From Flavobacterium channae (GTDB taxonomy: Bacteria; Bacteroidota; Bacteroidia; Flavobacteriales; Flavobacteriaceae): a DNA stretch of 64,000 nucleotides. The stretch spans positions 2,744,468 through 2,808,467 of the forward strand of contig NZ_CP089096.1 of the NCBI RefSeq assembly GCF_021172165.1, given 5' to 3'. The position numbers and the translations under genes were made by a program. Shown piece after piece: positions 1 to 8,047 of the stretch (the stretch's first letter is position 1; each line of letters begins with the position of its first letter). The notes beneath the pieces are model-generated. The model was not told the DNA's origin, did not search any database, and saw only the letters and a list, made by a program, of their open reading frames with translations.

Positions 1-762
1 TTTCAAAACTTTTATTCCTGAATCGATTACTTGGTCAAGAAAATCCAACGTGCACAAATCTTTTGGAGACATCATGTATTCGTTGTCAATCTCAATTTCA
101 AATCCCGATTCTTGATCAATAACCGTGTATTTTTTTCGGCAATTTTGTTTGCAAGCGCCTCTGTTAGCAGAAGAATTATGCGAATGTAAACTCAAATAAC
201 ATTTTCCTGAAACCGCCATACACAAAGCTCCGTGACCAAAGATTTCAATCTCAACTAAATTGCCACTTGGTCCTTTTATTTGCTCTTTTTCAATATCATC
301 GGTGATTTTCTTTACTTGGCGTAAACTCAACTCGCGAGACAGAACAATCGTATCAGCAAACATGGCGTAGAATTTTACCGTTTCTATATTGGTTACATTC
401 AATTGGGTAGAAATATGCACTTCCATTCCCATCGTACGAGCCGTCATAATCACCGCTTGGTCAGATGCAATTACGGCTGTAATTCCTGCTTCTTTAGCTT
501 TAGTCAAAAGTGTTTTTACAATCGATAAATCATGATCGTAAATAATGGTATTTAAAGTTAGATAGGTTCTAACGTTTTTTTCGTTGCAACGACGCGCAAT
601 TTCTGGCAAATCATCTAAAACGAAATTCACAGTTGCACGAGCTCGCATGTTTAATTGTTCTACACCAAAATAAATTGAGTCGCAACCATTATCTAAAGCT
701 GCTTGCATGGATTCGAAATTTCCTGCAGGCGCCATTAATTCTATTCTTCCAGAAGTTGTCAT
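1..762 (-). CDS. Peptidase U32 family protein, TrhP-like tRNA hydroxylation enzyme (3' end outside the window)
   Basis: The first 254 residues are present; the rest runs off the left edge. The N-terminus (ELMAPAGNFESM, then DSIYFGVEQLNMRAR) is the TIM-barrel start of the U32 family. Four cysteines at about 181, 188, 204 and 208 (C-x6-C-x15-C-x3-C, in GALC, GKC, GAC and QNC) match the iron-sulfur ligands of the TrhP/RlhA/UbiU type. Family knowledge: TrhP makes 5-hydroxyuridine at tRNA position 34 in a prephenate-dependent way, and RlhA hydroxylates 23S rRNA. The start codon overlaps the stop of the upstream trhO gene in a TAATG arrangement, so the two are translationally coupled. Because trhO performs the same tRNA modification by another route, TrhP is the most likely identity. 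Whether this protein has its own C-terminal barrel cannot be seen here. Confidence 0.85.
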   Translation of the reverse strand, partial: MTTSGRIELMAPAGNFESMQAALDNGCDSIYFGVEQLNMRARATVNFVLDDLPEIARRCNEKNVRTYLTLNTIIYDHDLSIVKTLLTKAKEAGITAVIASDQAVIMTARTMGMEVHISTQLNVTNIETVKFYAMFADTIVLSRELSLRQVKKITDDIEKEQIKGPSGNLVEIEIFGHGALCMAVSGKCYLSLHSHNSSANRGACKQNCRKKYTVIDQESGFEIEIDNEYMMSPKDLCTLDFLDQVIDSGIKVLK

Positions 763-2120
763 TAGCTGATAATTTTAAATAATTTATCGGATAATCTTAC
801 TCTAAAAGGCACTTCAAAAGTTACTTTATCGCCAACTTTAGCTGATGAATTTTCAGTTCCGTTTACGAACATTTTTTCTAGAATCAATTCTTGGTTTCCA
901 GTTGTTGGTCCCGAAATTAGAATGCTGTCACCAAGATTTAACTCTTGATTTTCTATAACGAAAAGTCCTACTTGTGCTTTCACATAATAGTGTTCGGCTT
1001 TACCAAGCAATACTTTTTTTACTTTTATTTTTTGACGAATGTCTTTGGTTTTTTGGGCTACAGCCAAAGGTTTGTCAGAAAGTTCTCCTGAATGTTTGAA
1101 TTTCAAATTTTCTGATTTTCCTTTTCGGAAAACCTTATTTCCTACTTGTTTTCCTCTACGAAGTTTTACTTGTTCGGCTAATGGTAAATGCGTGATTTCT
1201 AAACATTCGGTAGAACAACAATTTTCCATAGCTGCTTTACATTCGTCACATTGAATGAATAATAAATGACAACCATCGTTCAAACAATTCGTGTGATTGT
1301 CGCAAGGTTTTCCACATTGGTGACATTGCGAAACGATATCGTCGGTAATTCTTTCCCCTAATCTGTGGTCGAAAACGAAGTTCTTTCCAATGAATTTACT
1401 TTCCAAACCTTCTTCTTTGATTTGTTTGGCGTAATTAATAATTCCGCCTTCAAGTTGGAAAACATTTTTAAAACCTTGGTGTTTGAAATACGCCGATGCT
1501 TTCTCGCAACGAATTCCTCCGGTGCAATACATCACCAAGTTTTTATCTTCTTTGAAATCTTTTAATTGTTCGTTAATAATTGGTAACGATTCACGAAAAG
1601 TTTCTACATCTGGAGTAATTGCACCTTTAAAATGACCGATTTCACTTTCGTAATGATTTCTAAAATCTACTACAATCGTGTTTGGATCTTCTAAAATTTG
1701 ATTGAATTCTTTCGCTTTTAAATGCACTCCAATATTGGTTACATCAAACGTTTCGTCGTTCAAACCATCGGCTACAATTTTATCACGAACTTTTACCGTT
1801 AATTTTAAAAACGAATGGTCGTCGTGTTCTACAGCAACATTCAATCGAATGCCACGCATAAAATCGTAAGCTTCTAAAGTTTCTCTAAAAGCTTCAAAAT
1901 TTTCGGCTGGAACCGACATTTGAGCATTGATACCTTCTTTGGCTACATACGTTCGACCAAGAGCATCGAGTTTGTTCCATTCGATAAATAAATCGTCGCG
2001 AAATTTTTTGGGATCTTCAATTTTGGCATACGCATAGAAAGATAATGTAAGACGTTGTTTTCCGGCTTCATCAATTAATTGAGCTCTTTCTTCTGCGCTT
2101 AAAGTGTTATACAGTTGCAT
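762..2120 (-). CDS. trhO: tRNA uridine(34) hydroxylase TrhO (rhodanese family) with an extra C-terminal domain
   Basis: TrhO (YceA) hydroxylates U34 of tRNAs to 5-hydroxyuridine using oxygen. Visible are the N-terminal acylphosphatase-like domain (about 25-110), the rhodanese domain (about 140-235) with the loop CTGGIRC (Cys199, Cys205), and a cysteine-rich probable zinc segment (about 266-306, CHQCGKPC to CCSTEC). At 452 residues it is about 100 longer than the E. coli protein. The added tail (about 365-452) has the pattern of the beta-barrel that ends many U32 peptidases: G at the start, LGDSILISGP, LEKMFVNG, KVGDKVTFEVP, DKLFKI. It overlaps the downstream U32 gene by one base (TAATG). A good TTG-N18-TACCTTTG promoter lies about 90 bp upstream. 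The TrhO call is firm; the tail assignment is by eye. Confidence 0.93.
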   Translation of the reverse strand: MQLYNTLSAEERAQLIDEAGKQRLTLSFYAYAKIEDPKKFRDDLFIEWNKLDALGRTYVAKEGINAQMSVPAENFEAFRETLEAYDFMRGIRLNVAVEHDDHSFLKLTVKVRDKIVADGLNDETFDVTNIGVHLKAKEFNQILEDPNTIVVDFRNHYESEIGHFKGAITPDVETFRESLPIINEQLKDFKEDKNLVMYCTGGIRCEKASAYFKHQGFKNVFQLEGGIINYAKQIKEEGLESKFIGKNFVFDHRLGERITDDIVSQCHQCGKPCDNHTNCLNDGCHLLFIQCDECKAAMENCCSTECLEITHLPLAEQVKLRRGKQVGNKVFRKGKSENLKFKHSGELSDKPLAVAQKTKDIRQKIKVKKVLLGKAEHYYVKAQVGLFVIENQELNLGDSILISGPTTGNQELILEKMFVNGTENSSAKVGDKVTFEVPFRVRLSDKLFKIIS

Positions 2121-2142
2121 GCTATAAACGTTTTAAGATTAG

Positions 2143-2162
2143 AGACGTGATAAATCACGTCT
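2143..2162. repeat. Palindrome in the trhO leader
   Basis: AGACGTGATAAATCACGTCT is a perfect 9-bp inverted repeat with a 2-base centre. It lies between the trhO start and its promoter, so it should form a hairpin in the trhO leader RNA. Its form resembles the GAGACGYGATTTATCRCGTCTC palindromes that I recall as dispersed in some bacterial genomes; that link is from memory. It could be a dispersed palindrome or a cis-acting leader structure. Confidence 0.55.
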
Positions 2163-2205
2163 GTACAGAATTATGTTATGAATTCTAAATGGAAGAATTC
2201 GGGCA

Positions 2206-2234
2206 CAAAGGTAATAAAATTGATTAAAAATCAA
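2206..2234 (-). promoter_or_regulatory. Promoter of trhO-U32 operon
   Basis: On the minus strand TTG (2234-2232) is followed after 18 bp by TACCTTTG (2213-2206), an exact match to the Bacteroidota sigma-A consensus. Transcription should start near 2202, giving a leader of about 80 bases that contains the palindrome at 2143-2162. Confidence 0.7.
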
Positions 2235-2269
2235 ATCTTTAATAGCCTATCAAAACATATTAACATTTT

Positions 2270-2299
2270 TTGTATCGAATAAAAAAAGATGTATTTTTA
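2270..2299 (+). promoter_or_regulatory. Promoter of recA
   Basis: TTG (2270-2272), 19 bp, then TATTTTTA (2292-2299, one mismatch to TAnnTTTG). The predicted start point near 2303 lies downstream of the first possible ATG at 2289, which rules that codon out and supports initiation at 2316. No LexA-type box was recognised. Confidence 0.6.
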
Positions 2300-2315
2300 C
2301 GAAAAATATTTTATT

Positions 2316-3320
2316 ATGAGCTCAGATAAAGACGCAAAATTAAAAGCCTTACAACTAACATTAGACAAACTTGACAAAACGTACGGAAAAGGAACCGTAA
2401 TGAAATTAGGTGATAGCGCTGTTGAAGAAGTAGAAGCTATTCCGTCAGGTTCATTAGGTGTTGATTTGGCTCTTGGAGTAAATGGATATCCAAGAGGAAG
2501 AATCATAGAAATCTACGGACCAGAATCGTCAGGTAAAACCACGTTAACATTACACGCCATTGCAGAAGCTCAAAAAGCGGGTGGAATTGCAGCATTTATT
2601 GATGCCGAGCACGCATTTGACCGTTTTTATGCTGAGAAATTAGGGGTTGATATTGACAATTTAATTATTTCGCAACCAGACAATGGAGAACAAGCATTAG
2701 AAATTGCTGAAAGTTTAATTCGTTCTGGAGCTGTAGATGTTGTGGTAATTGACTCGGTTGCTGCCTTAACTCCAAAAAGTGAAATCGAAGGCGACATGGG
2801 TGATTCTAAAATGGGATTACACGCTCGTTTGATGTCTCAAGCATTAAGAAAATTAACAGGAACTATTCATAAAACAAACTGTACTGTTTTCTTCATTAAC
2901 CAATTACGTGATAAAATTGGTGTTATGTTTGGAAGCCCTGAAACAACAACGGGTGGAAACGCGTTGAAGTTTTATGCTTCAGTTCGTATTGATATTCGTA
3001 AATCGACACAAATTAAAGATGGTGATAATGTTTTAGGAAACAGAACTAAAGTAAAGGTTGTAAAAAACAAAGTAGCACCACCATTTAGAACTGCTGAATT
3101 TGACATCATGTATGGAGAAGGGATTTCTAAAGTAGGTGAAGTTTTAGACTTGGCTGTAGAATTTGAAATTATCAAAAAAAGCGGTTCATGGTTTAGTTAT
3201 GGTGAAACAAAATTAGGACAAGGTCGTGATGCGGTTAAAGCCTTAATAAAAGACAATCCAGAATTAATGGACGAATTGGAACAAAAAATCAAAGAAACCA
3301 TTAAAGAAAATAACGTTTAG
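2316..3320 (+). CDS. recA: Recombinase RecA
   Basis: RecA coats single-stranded DNA, drives homologous strand exchange and stimulates LexA-type self-cleavage. The 334-residue protein has Walker [10 protein letters not shown] at 68-76, the Walker B strand [12 protein letters not shown], the DNA-binding loop 1 region around [17 protein letters not shown] and loop 2 [21 protein letters not shown]. Length is usual for the family, with a short acidic/lysine-rich tail. The frame is open from 2289 but that ATG overlaps the promoter, so MSSDKDAK at 2316 is chosen. The gene is transcribed alone: divergent from trhO and closed by a strong terminator immediately after the stop. Confidence 0.98.
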   Translation: MSSDKDAKLKALQLTLDKLDKTYGKGTVMKLGDSAVEEVEAIPSGSLGVDLALGVNGYPRGRIIEIYGPESSGKTTLTLHAIAEAQKAGGIAAFIDAEHAFDRFYAEKLGVDIDNLIISQPDNGEQALEIAESLIRSGAVDVVVIDSVAALTPKSEIEGDMGDSKMGLHARLMSQALRKLTGTIHKTNCTVFFINQLRDKIGVMFGSPETTTGGNALKFYASVRIDIRKSTQIKDGDNVLGNRTKVKVVKNKVAPPFRTAEFDIMYGEGISKVGEVLDLAVEFEIIKKSGSWFSYGETKLGQGRDAVKALIKDNPELMDELEQKIKETIKENNV

Positions 3321-3350
3321 AAAAATCACGCCTAGTGCGTGATTTTTTTT
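3321..3350 (+). terminator. Terminator of recA
   Basis: The stem AAAAATCACG/CGTGATTTTT with a short CTAGTG-type loop is followed by a run of T. It begins one base after the recA stop. A second small hairpin, AAGGTT-ACGC-AACCTT at 3352-3367, follows directly and may reinforce it. Confidence 0.85.
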
Positions 3351-3408
3351 TAAGGTTACGCAACCTTTTAATTAAATTTGAATCTATCTTATATAACAAA
3401 TCATTAAA

Positions 3409-3810
3409 ATGAAAAAATTAGTTTTATTAGTAAGTATTCTGTTTTTGTTCAATTCTTGTCAATTAGATGACAACGATTTTCATGTTGAAATTTTACCTGT
3501 TCATTCAGTTGAAATGCCAGCTGAATTTGAACTTGGAGCAGTTTATCAAATTACGATGGAATATTACAGACCTACAAATTGTCATTCGCCGTATGGGATT
3601 TACTATGAAAAAGACTTGAATGTTAGAACTTGTGCAGTACAAAATTTAGTTGAAGAAAGAGGCAATTGTGCTCCTGTTGAAAATGTTTTAGTTCAAGAAA
3701 CTTTTACGTTTAAAGTTACAAATACTGGAAATTACATTTTTAAATTTTGGACTGGAGAAGACACAGAAGGTAATGACACATTTTTAGAATATGATATTCC
3801 TGTTAATTAA
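3409..3810 (+). CDS. Hypothetical lipoprotein
   Basis: A 133-residue protein with a lysine start, a hydrophobic stretch (LVLLVSILFLF) and a lipobox NSC with the lipidated cysteine at residue 17, so it should be a periplasm-facing or outer-membrane lipoprotein. The mature part is acidic, has several further cysteines (in TNC-type and RTC/NCAP contexts, about residues 63-90) that could form disulfides, and looks mostly beta-stranded. No family was recognised. It ends 11 bp before the sigma factor gene and may be cotranscribed with it. Confidence 0.75.
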   Translation: MKKLVLLVSILFLFNSCQLDDNDFHVEILPVHSVEMPAEFELGAVYQITMEYYRPTNCHSPYGIYYEKDLNVRTCAVQNLVEERGNCAPVENVLVQETFTFKVTNTGNYIFKFWTGEDTEGNDTFLEYDIPVN

Positions 3811-3821
3811 CACTTAGTAAA

Positions 3822-4364
3822 TTGATCTTAGAGCAATTAATACATGAATGTAGTAACAACAATACTAAAGCACAAGAGCAAATTTATCGCTTACTAGCGC
3901 CAAAATTGTTTACTGTGTGTTTGAAGTATTCGCGTAATTATGAAGAAGCTCAAGATAATTTACAAGAAAGTTTTTTAATAATTTTTGATAAAATAAGTCA
4001 ATATAAGAATACAGGTTCTTTTGAAGGTTGGGCAAAAAGAGTTGTTATAAATTATGTTTTACAACAATACAGAAAACAAAATGTTTTTGAAATAGTTTCT
4101 GAAAAAATTCCTGATGAAGAAGAAATAGAAATTGACGATGAAAATGTGAGTTTGGAATTTCTAACAAAAATCATTCAAGAATTACCAGATAGGTATCGAT
4201 TGGTTTTTAATCTTTATGTTTTAGATGGATACTCACATAAAGAAATTTCAGAAATGTTAGAAATTAACATTGGTACTTCGAAATCAAATTTAGCAAGAGC
4301 TAAAGCAATTTTGAAGAATAAAATTGAATCAAATAATAGTTTTGATGTAAAAAAAAGTAGATGA
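3822..4364 (+). CDS. ECF-type RNA polymerase sigma factor
   Basis: A 180-residue sigma-70 family protein of the extracytoplasmic-function type. Region 2 is at about 15-85 (AQEQIYRLLAPKLFTVCLKYSRN, then the DNLQESFLIIFDKI core and GWAKRVVINYVLQQYRK) and region 4 at about 110-170 (LPDRYRLVFNLYVLDGYSHKEISEMLEI followed by the recognition helix GTSKSNLARAKAIL). An in-frame stop at 3804-3806 and the lack of any nearby ATG leave TTG at 3822 as the start. Its stop overlaps the next gene by the ATGA arrangement, coupling it to the membrane protein that carries an anti-sigma-like N-terminus. Confidence 0.9.
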   Translation: MILEQLIHECSNNNTKAQEQIYRLLAPKLFTVCLKYSRNYEEAQDNLQESFLIIFDKISQYKNTGSFEGWAKRVVINYVLQQYRKQNVFEIVSEKIPDEEEIEIDDENVSLEFLTKIIQELPDRYRLVFNLYVLDGYSHKEISEMLEINIGTSKSNLARAKAILKNKIESNNSFDVKKSR

Positions 4365-6076
4365 AAGACAATAAAAATATAGAACGATTATTTCAGGAGA
4401 AATTCAAAGATTTTGAAGCCACACCGCCTCAAGAATCTTGGGATATTATCGCTAGTCGACTTAATGAAAAGAAGAAAAAGAAACGCGTTATACCAATTTG
4501 GTTCCGCTATTCTGGAATAGCTGCTTCTTTGTTCTTAGTTGGTGGATTAATTTGGAATTTTACAGCAAATAATAATGAAACTGAAAATGTTCCAAATTTT
4601 GAAAACACAATTGTAAATGCTGATGAATCTTCAACAAATAAAAACGGATTAGAAACAAATTCTTCGATTGATAATGATAATGCAATAGTTTACGATTCTG
4701 AATTAAACAGTTCAGAATCTGAAACCAATTCAGAAAACTCATATCAAAAACAAGAGAACTCCTATCGAGAGTTTAACGGAAGAGAAAACAAATCAACAAT
4801 TAAAAAGAATTTACTAAATAAAAAAGTTCGAAACAATTCTGGTCAACAAAATTCTGTGGTTTCTAACAACAAAATTGAAAAATACACCGAACCAAATGCT
4901 GATCAAAATTCAAGACGAAAAACAAACAAAAAATACAACAAACAACAACGTGCTGTTTTTACAAATTCTGACGCAGCTGTTGTTTCTAATGTTCAAAAAA
5001 ACAAATCGAAAAGAAAAACTAAATTCAATTCTAACAAAAACAATTCTATTGTAGAGAATGAAATTTTAAACGATACTGATTTAGTTGTTGACAATAAGAA
5101 AAAAGATAAGGCTTCAATTAATAAAGAAGGTATTGATGCTTACTTTGGTAAAGAGTCGTCTAATTCAACTATTGTCAATAACAACAATAATGATTCCATT
5201 ACAACTCAAACAATCAATTCAAATGTTGTTGTTTCAAATGAAATCATTACTCAAGATAGTACTCTAGTGGCTGAAGTTTTGAAAGAAACGAATCCGTTAG
5301 AGGAATTGCTAAAAGAAAAAGAGGCTGGGAAAAATGAAGATGAAAAAGAAGAAAAAAGAAGTAAATGGGCGATTAGCACTAACGCGTCGCCTGTTTATTT
5401 CAATTCCTTAGCAGAAGGTTCTTCTCTTGACGAGCAATTCAGTTCAAATAGCAAAAACTACACAACTACTTTAAGTTATGGTTTAGCTGGAATTTACGCT
5501 ATAAATGATAAATTGAGTGTAAAAACTGGAGTTAATAGTATAAATCTTAGTTACAATACAAACGATGTAATTTTTGATTCTAGAATGAGTGGTGCCGAAA
5601 GTAATGTTCCTGCAATTTCAAGAAATGCAGATGCGAGTCAAATGGTGTTTAGTTCAAAAAGTAGTGAAATACAAACTTTATCTGGCGATATTGAAAATGT
5701 TTCGATTCAAAATAACGTAGGTGCTTTAAAACAAAACATCAGTTATATTGAAGTTCCATTAGAACTGAGTTACAAATTGATTGATAAAAAATTTGGTATC
5801 GAACTAATTGGCGGTATGAGTACTTTATTTCTAAACCAAAACAATATTTCATTGGTTGCAAATGGTGTAGAAATGGAAGTTGGAAAAGCTAATAATTTAA
5901 ACAATATACATTTTAGTAGTAATGTCGGTTTGGGTTTTAAATATTCATTTTGGAAAAGCTTCAATGCTAATTTCCAACCTATGTTTAAATACCAAATCAA
6001 TACGTTTAGTGAAAACACTAGTAATTTTAAACCTTATTTCATAGGGTTGTATACTGGTGTAAGTTTTAGTTTTTAA
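4361..6076 (+). CDS. Anti-sigma-like inner-membrane protein with C-terminal outer-membrane beta-barrel
   Basis: A 571-residue protein in three parts. The N-terminal 45 residues (IERLFQEKFKDFEATPPQESWDII) are the short cytoplasmic head seen in Bacteroidota partners of ECF sigma factors. One membrane segment follows (about 48-66, after KKKKKR). Residues about 70-330 are low complexity, rich in Asn, Lys, Ser and Glu, long enough to cross the periplasm. From about 335 to the end alternating strands (KWAISTNASPVYF, LSYGLAGIYAI, SVKTGVNSINLSY, GLYTGVSFSF) with a terminal Phe look like a PorT-type outer-membrane barrel. Overlap of 4 bases with the sigma gene supports a regulatory pair. Inference: it could hold the sigma factor and sense envelope state. 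The signal sensed is unknown. Confidence 0.75.
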   Translation: MKDNKNIERLFQEKFKDFEATPPQESWDIIASRLNEKKKKKRVIPIWFRYSGIAASLFLVGGLIWNFTANNNETENVPNFENTIVNADESSTNKNGLETNSSIDNDNAIVYDSELNSSESETNSENSYQKQENSYREFNGRENKSTIKKNLLNKKVRNNSGQQNSVVSNNKIEKYTEPNADQNSRRKTNKKYNKQQRAVFTNSDAAVVSNVQKNKSKRKTKFNSNKNNSIVENEILNDTDLVVDNKKKDKASINKEGIDAYFGKESSNSTIVNNNNNDSITTQTINSNVVVSNEIITQDSTLVAEVLKETNPLEELLKEKEAGKNEDEKEEKRSKWAISTNASPVYFNSLAEGSSLDEQFSSNSKNYTTTLSYGLAGIYAINDKLSVKTGVNSINLSYNTNDVIFDSRMSGAESNVPAISRNADASQMVFSSKSSEIQTLSGDIENVSIQNNVGALKQNISYIEVPLELSYKLIDKKFGIELIGGMSTLFLNQNNISLVANGVEMEVGKANNLNNIHFSSNVGLGFKYSFWKSFNANFQPMFKYQINTFSENTSNFKPYFIGLYTGVSFSF

Positions 6077-6140
6077 GCTTTGTTGGTTAAGCTTAAATTT
6101 TTAGTTAAGTTATGTTTCATTTCTTTTTAAAATGAAGCTG

Positions 6141-6170
6141 AAAAAGTCCAAATGCGTTTGGACTTTTTTA
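6141..6170. terminator. Bidirectional terminator
   Basis: AAAAAGTCCAAA-TGCG-TTTGGACTTTTT is a perfect stem flanked by A and T runs, placed between the convergent barrel-protein and plsC-like genes, so it can serve both. Confidence 0.9.
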
Positions 6171-6908
6171 TTTTAAATCGTTTTCTAATGGCGTTAAAAT
6201 AATTTGACGAACTTGTTTTTTCAACTCATGTCTGTCGTCTAATGTTTTTCCTTTTGTTTCAATTATTGGAAATATTTTGGCTCTCATTCTTCCAGGACTT
6301 CCGCTGAAGAATGTATATGAAAAACGTTTTTTGTTGTCAAAAAACACCATTGGAACAATTGGCAAACCATGTTCAATAGCAATTCTAAAAGCACCATCTT
6401 TAAATTCATCTAGTACAACATGTTCTTCTGGAACTCCTCCTTCTGGAAAGATACAAATACTCAACCCTTGATGAATTCTTTTTTGAGCTCTTTCAAAAAC
6501 AGCATATCTACTTTTGCTATTACTTCTATCTACCATTATGCAAACACGCTTGTAAATAAACCCAAAAATTGGAATCTTAGCCAATTCTTTCTTTCCTACA
6601 AAAACAAACGGATGATTCTTAACAGCAATCAACATCAACATAATATCTGTCATTGAAGTATGATTAGCCACCAACATATAACTTTTACCTTCTTCAAAAA
6701 CCTCATCACCTTCAATAGAATAATTGAAACCCATTCCTATTAAAATAACTTTTGCCCAAATACGAGCAATTTTAAAAAATAATGGATACGTTTTTTCGCT
6801 AATTATAGTTGCAAAAATTAATGGAAATAAAACGATTATAGGAACCAAAACCAAAATATAAAACCAAATTCGGTATAATAAGGTCAGTGGATATTTTAAA
6901 AACTTCAT
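6168..6908 (-). CDS. 1-acyl-sn-glycerol-3-phosphate acyltransferase (PlsC family)
   Basis: PlsC-type enzymes transfer an acyl chain to the sn-2 position of lysophosphatidic acid at the inner face of the cytoplasmic membrane. This 246-residue protein has two N-terminal hydrophobic segments (about 8-38), the catalytic block NHTSMTD with His83 and Asp88, and the second motif FPEGG at 154-158. Length is normal for the family. Flavobacteria usually have several paralogues, including transferases for ornithine or other amino lipids, so the exact acceptor is not certain. The gene is divergent from trpS and shares a terminator with the upstream-facing barrel gene. Confidence 0.9.
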   Translation of the reverse strand: MKFLKYPLTLLYRIWFYILVLVPIIVLFPLIFATIISEKTYPLFFKIARIWAKVILIGMGFNYSIEGDEVFEEGKSYMLVANHTSMTDIMLMLIAVKNHPFVFVGKKELAKIPIFGFIYKRVCIMVDRSNSKSRYAVFERAQKRIHQGLSICIFPEGGVPEEHVVLDEFKDGAFRIAIEHGLPIVPMVFFDNKKRFSYTFFSGSPGRMRAKIFPIIETKGKTLDDRHELKKQVRQIILTPLENDLK

Positions 6909-6930
6909 CGATTGGTATAAATTATATTTC

Positions 6931-6938
6931 CAAAAGTA
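6931..6938 (-). promoter_or_regulatory. -7 box of plsC-like gene
   Basis: CAAAAGTA reads TACTTTTG on the minus strand, an exact TAnnTTTG match 23 bp before the start codon. No TTG was found at the proper distance. Confidence 0.5.
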
Positions 6939-6990
6939 GTGATTTTAATAAAACTTAACTCTTTTACTTTTCCGTTTTTACATTATGGAT

Positions 6991-6998
6991 TACATTTG
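6991..6998 (+). promoter_or_regulatory. -7 box of trpS
   Basis: TACATTTG lies 18 bp before the trpS ATG. The -33 element is weak, so only the -7 box is called. Confidence 0.5.
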
Positions 6999-7015
6999 CA
7001 AAAATTAGTTTAATA

Positions 7016-7984
7016 ATGGCAAAAATTTTAACCGGAGTTCAAAGTACAGGAACGCCTCACTTAGGAAACTTATTAGGAGCAATTTTACCTGCAATTAAAA
7101 TGGCAGAAAATCCTGATAATCAATCATTTCTTTTCATTGCCGATTTGCACTCAATTACGCAAATCAAAAATGGAGCAGAATTAAGACAAAATACCTATAG
7201 TACGGCAGCAACTTGGCTTGCTTGCGGATTAAATACTGATAAAGTCATTTTCTACCGTCAATCTGATGTACCACAAACAGCAGAATTGTCTTGGTATTTG
7301 AGTTGTTTCTTTCCGTTTCAGCGATTAACATTAGCACATTCTTTCAAAGATAAAGCTGATCGATTAGAAGATGTAAATGCTGGATTATTTACGTATCCAA
7401 TGTTAATGGCGGCCGATATTTTATTGTATGATGCCAATATTGTACCAGTAGGAAAAGACCAATTACAACATATCGAAATTACCAGAGATGTTGCTTCGCG
7501 TTTTAACCATCAAATGGGAGAAACCTTTGTATTACCAGAAGGAAAAACAAGTGAAGAAACCATGTATGTTCCTGGAACAAATGGTGGAAAAATGAGTAAA
7601 TCGGCAAACAATTTTATCAATATCTTTTTAGATGATAAAGCGCTTCGTAAACAAATTATGGGAATTCAAACCGATAGTACACCACTAGAGGAACCAAAAA
7701 ACCCAGACACTTGTAATTGTTTTGCATTATATAAAATATTAGCAACTCCTGAACAAACTGAAGTAATGAGAGCTAATTATTTAGGTGGAAATTATGGCTA
7801 TGGTCATGCCAAACAAGAATTGTTTGAATTGATTTTAGACAAGTTTGGTCCAATTAGAGAAAAATACAATTACTACATCAACAACTTAGAAGAAGTAGAT
7901 CGTTTGTTGTTAGAAGGCGCTGCAAAAGCTGGTGAAGTAGCAAATGGTGTTTTGAAAAGAGTAAGAGAGAAGTTGGGATATTAA
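7016..7984 (+). CDS. trpS: Tryptophanyl-tRNA synthetase
   Basis: Class I aminoacyl-tRNA synthetase that charges tRNA-Trp. The 322-residue sequence has the HIGH-type motif TPHLGN (about 13-18), the tryptophan-site region around SLLFIADLHS-type FLFIADLHSITQ, the GKDQLQHIE segment, and KMSKS at 192-196. Size is standard for bacterial TrpRS. A TACATTTG -7 box lies just upstream and a strong hairpin terminator directly downstream, so it is a single-gene unit. Confidence 0.98.
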   Translation: MAKILTGVQSTGTPHLGNLLGAILPAIKMAENPDNQSFLFIADLHSITQIKNGAELRQNTYSTAATWLACGLNTDKVIFYRQSDVPQTAELSWYLSCFFPFQRLTLAHSFKDKADRLEDVNAGLFTYPMLMAADILLYDANIVPVGKDQLQHIEITRDVASRFNHQMGETFVLPEGKTSEETMYVPGTNGGKMSKSANNFINIFLDDKALRKQIMGIQTDSTPLEEPKNPDTCNCFALYKILATPEQTEVMRANYLGGNYGYGHAKQELFELILDKFGPIREKYNYYINNLEEVDRLLLEGAAKAGEVANGVLKRVREKLGY

Positions 7985-8005
7985 GAACCAATTCCTATTA
8001 AATTA

Positions 8006-8047
8006 AAAACCTCAAAGTTTAGATGTATAAATTTTGAGGTTTTTTAT
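8006..8047. terminator. Bidirectional terminator after trpS
   Basis: AAAACCTCAAAGTTT pairs with AAATTTTGAGGTTTT around an 8-9 base loop, followed by T residues. It sits between trpS and the convergent lipoprotein gene, whose stop it overlaps. Confidence 0.85.

Noticed and set aside
1039-1254. Plus-strand open frame opposite trhO
   Set aside because: It lies wholly within trhO on the other strand and has no promoter or family resemblance; it is a shadow.
2289-2315. Longer N-terminus for RecA
   Set aside because: The ATG at 2289 overlaps the -7 box of the recA promoter and adds residues not found in RecA proteins.
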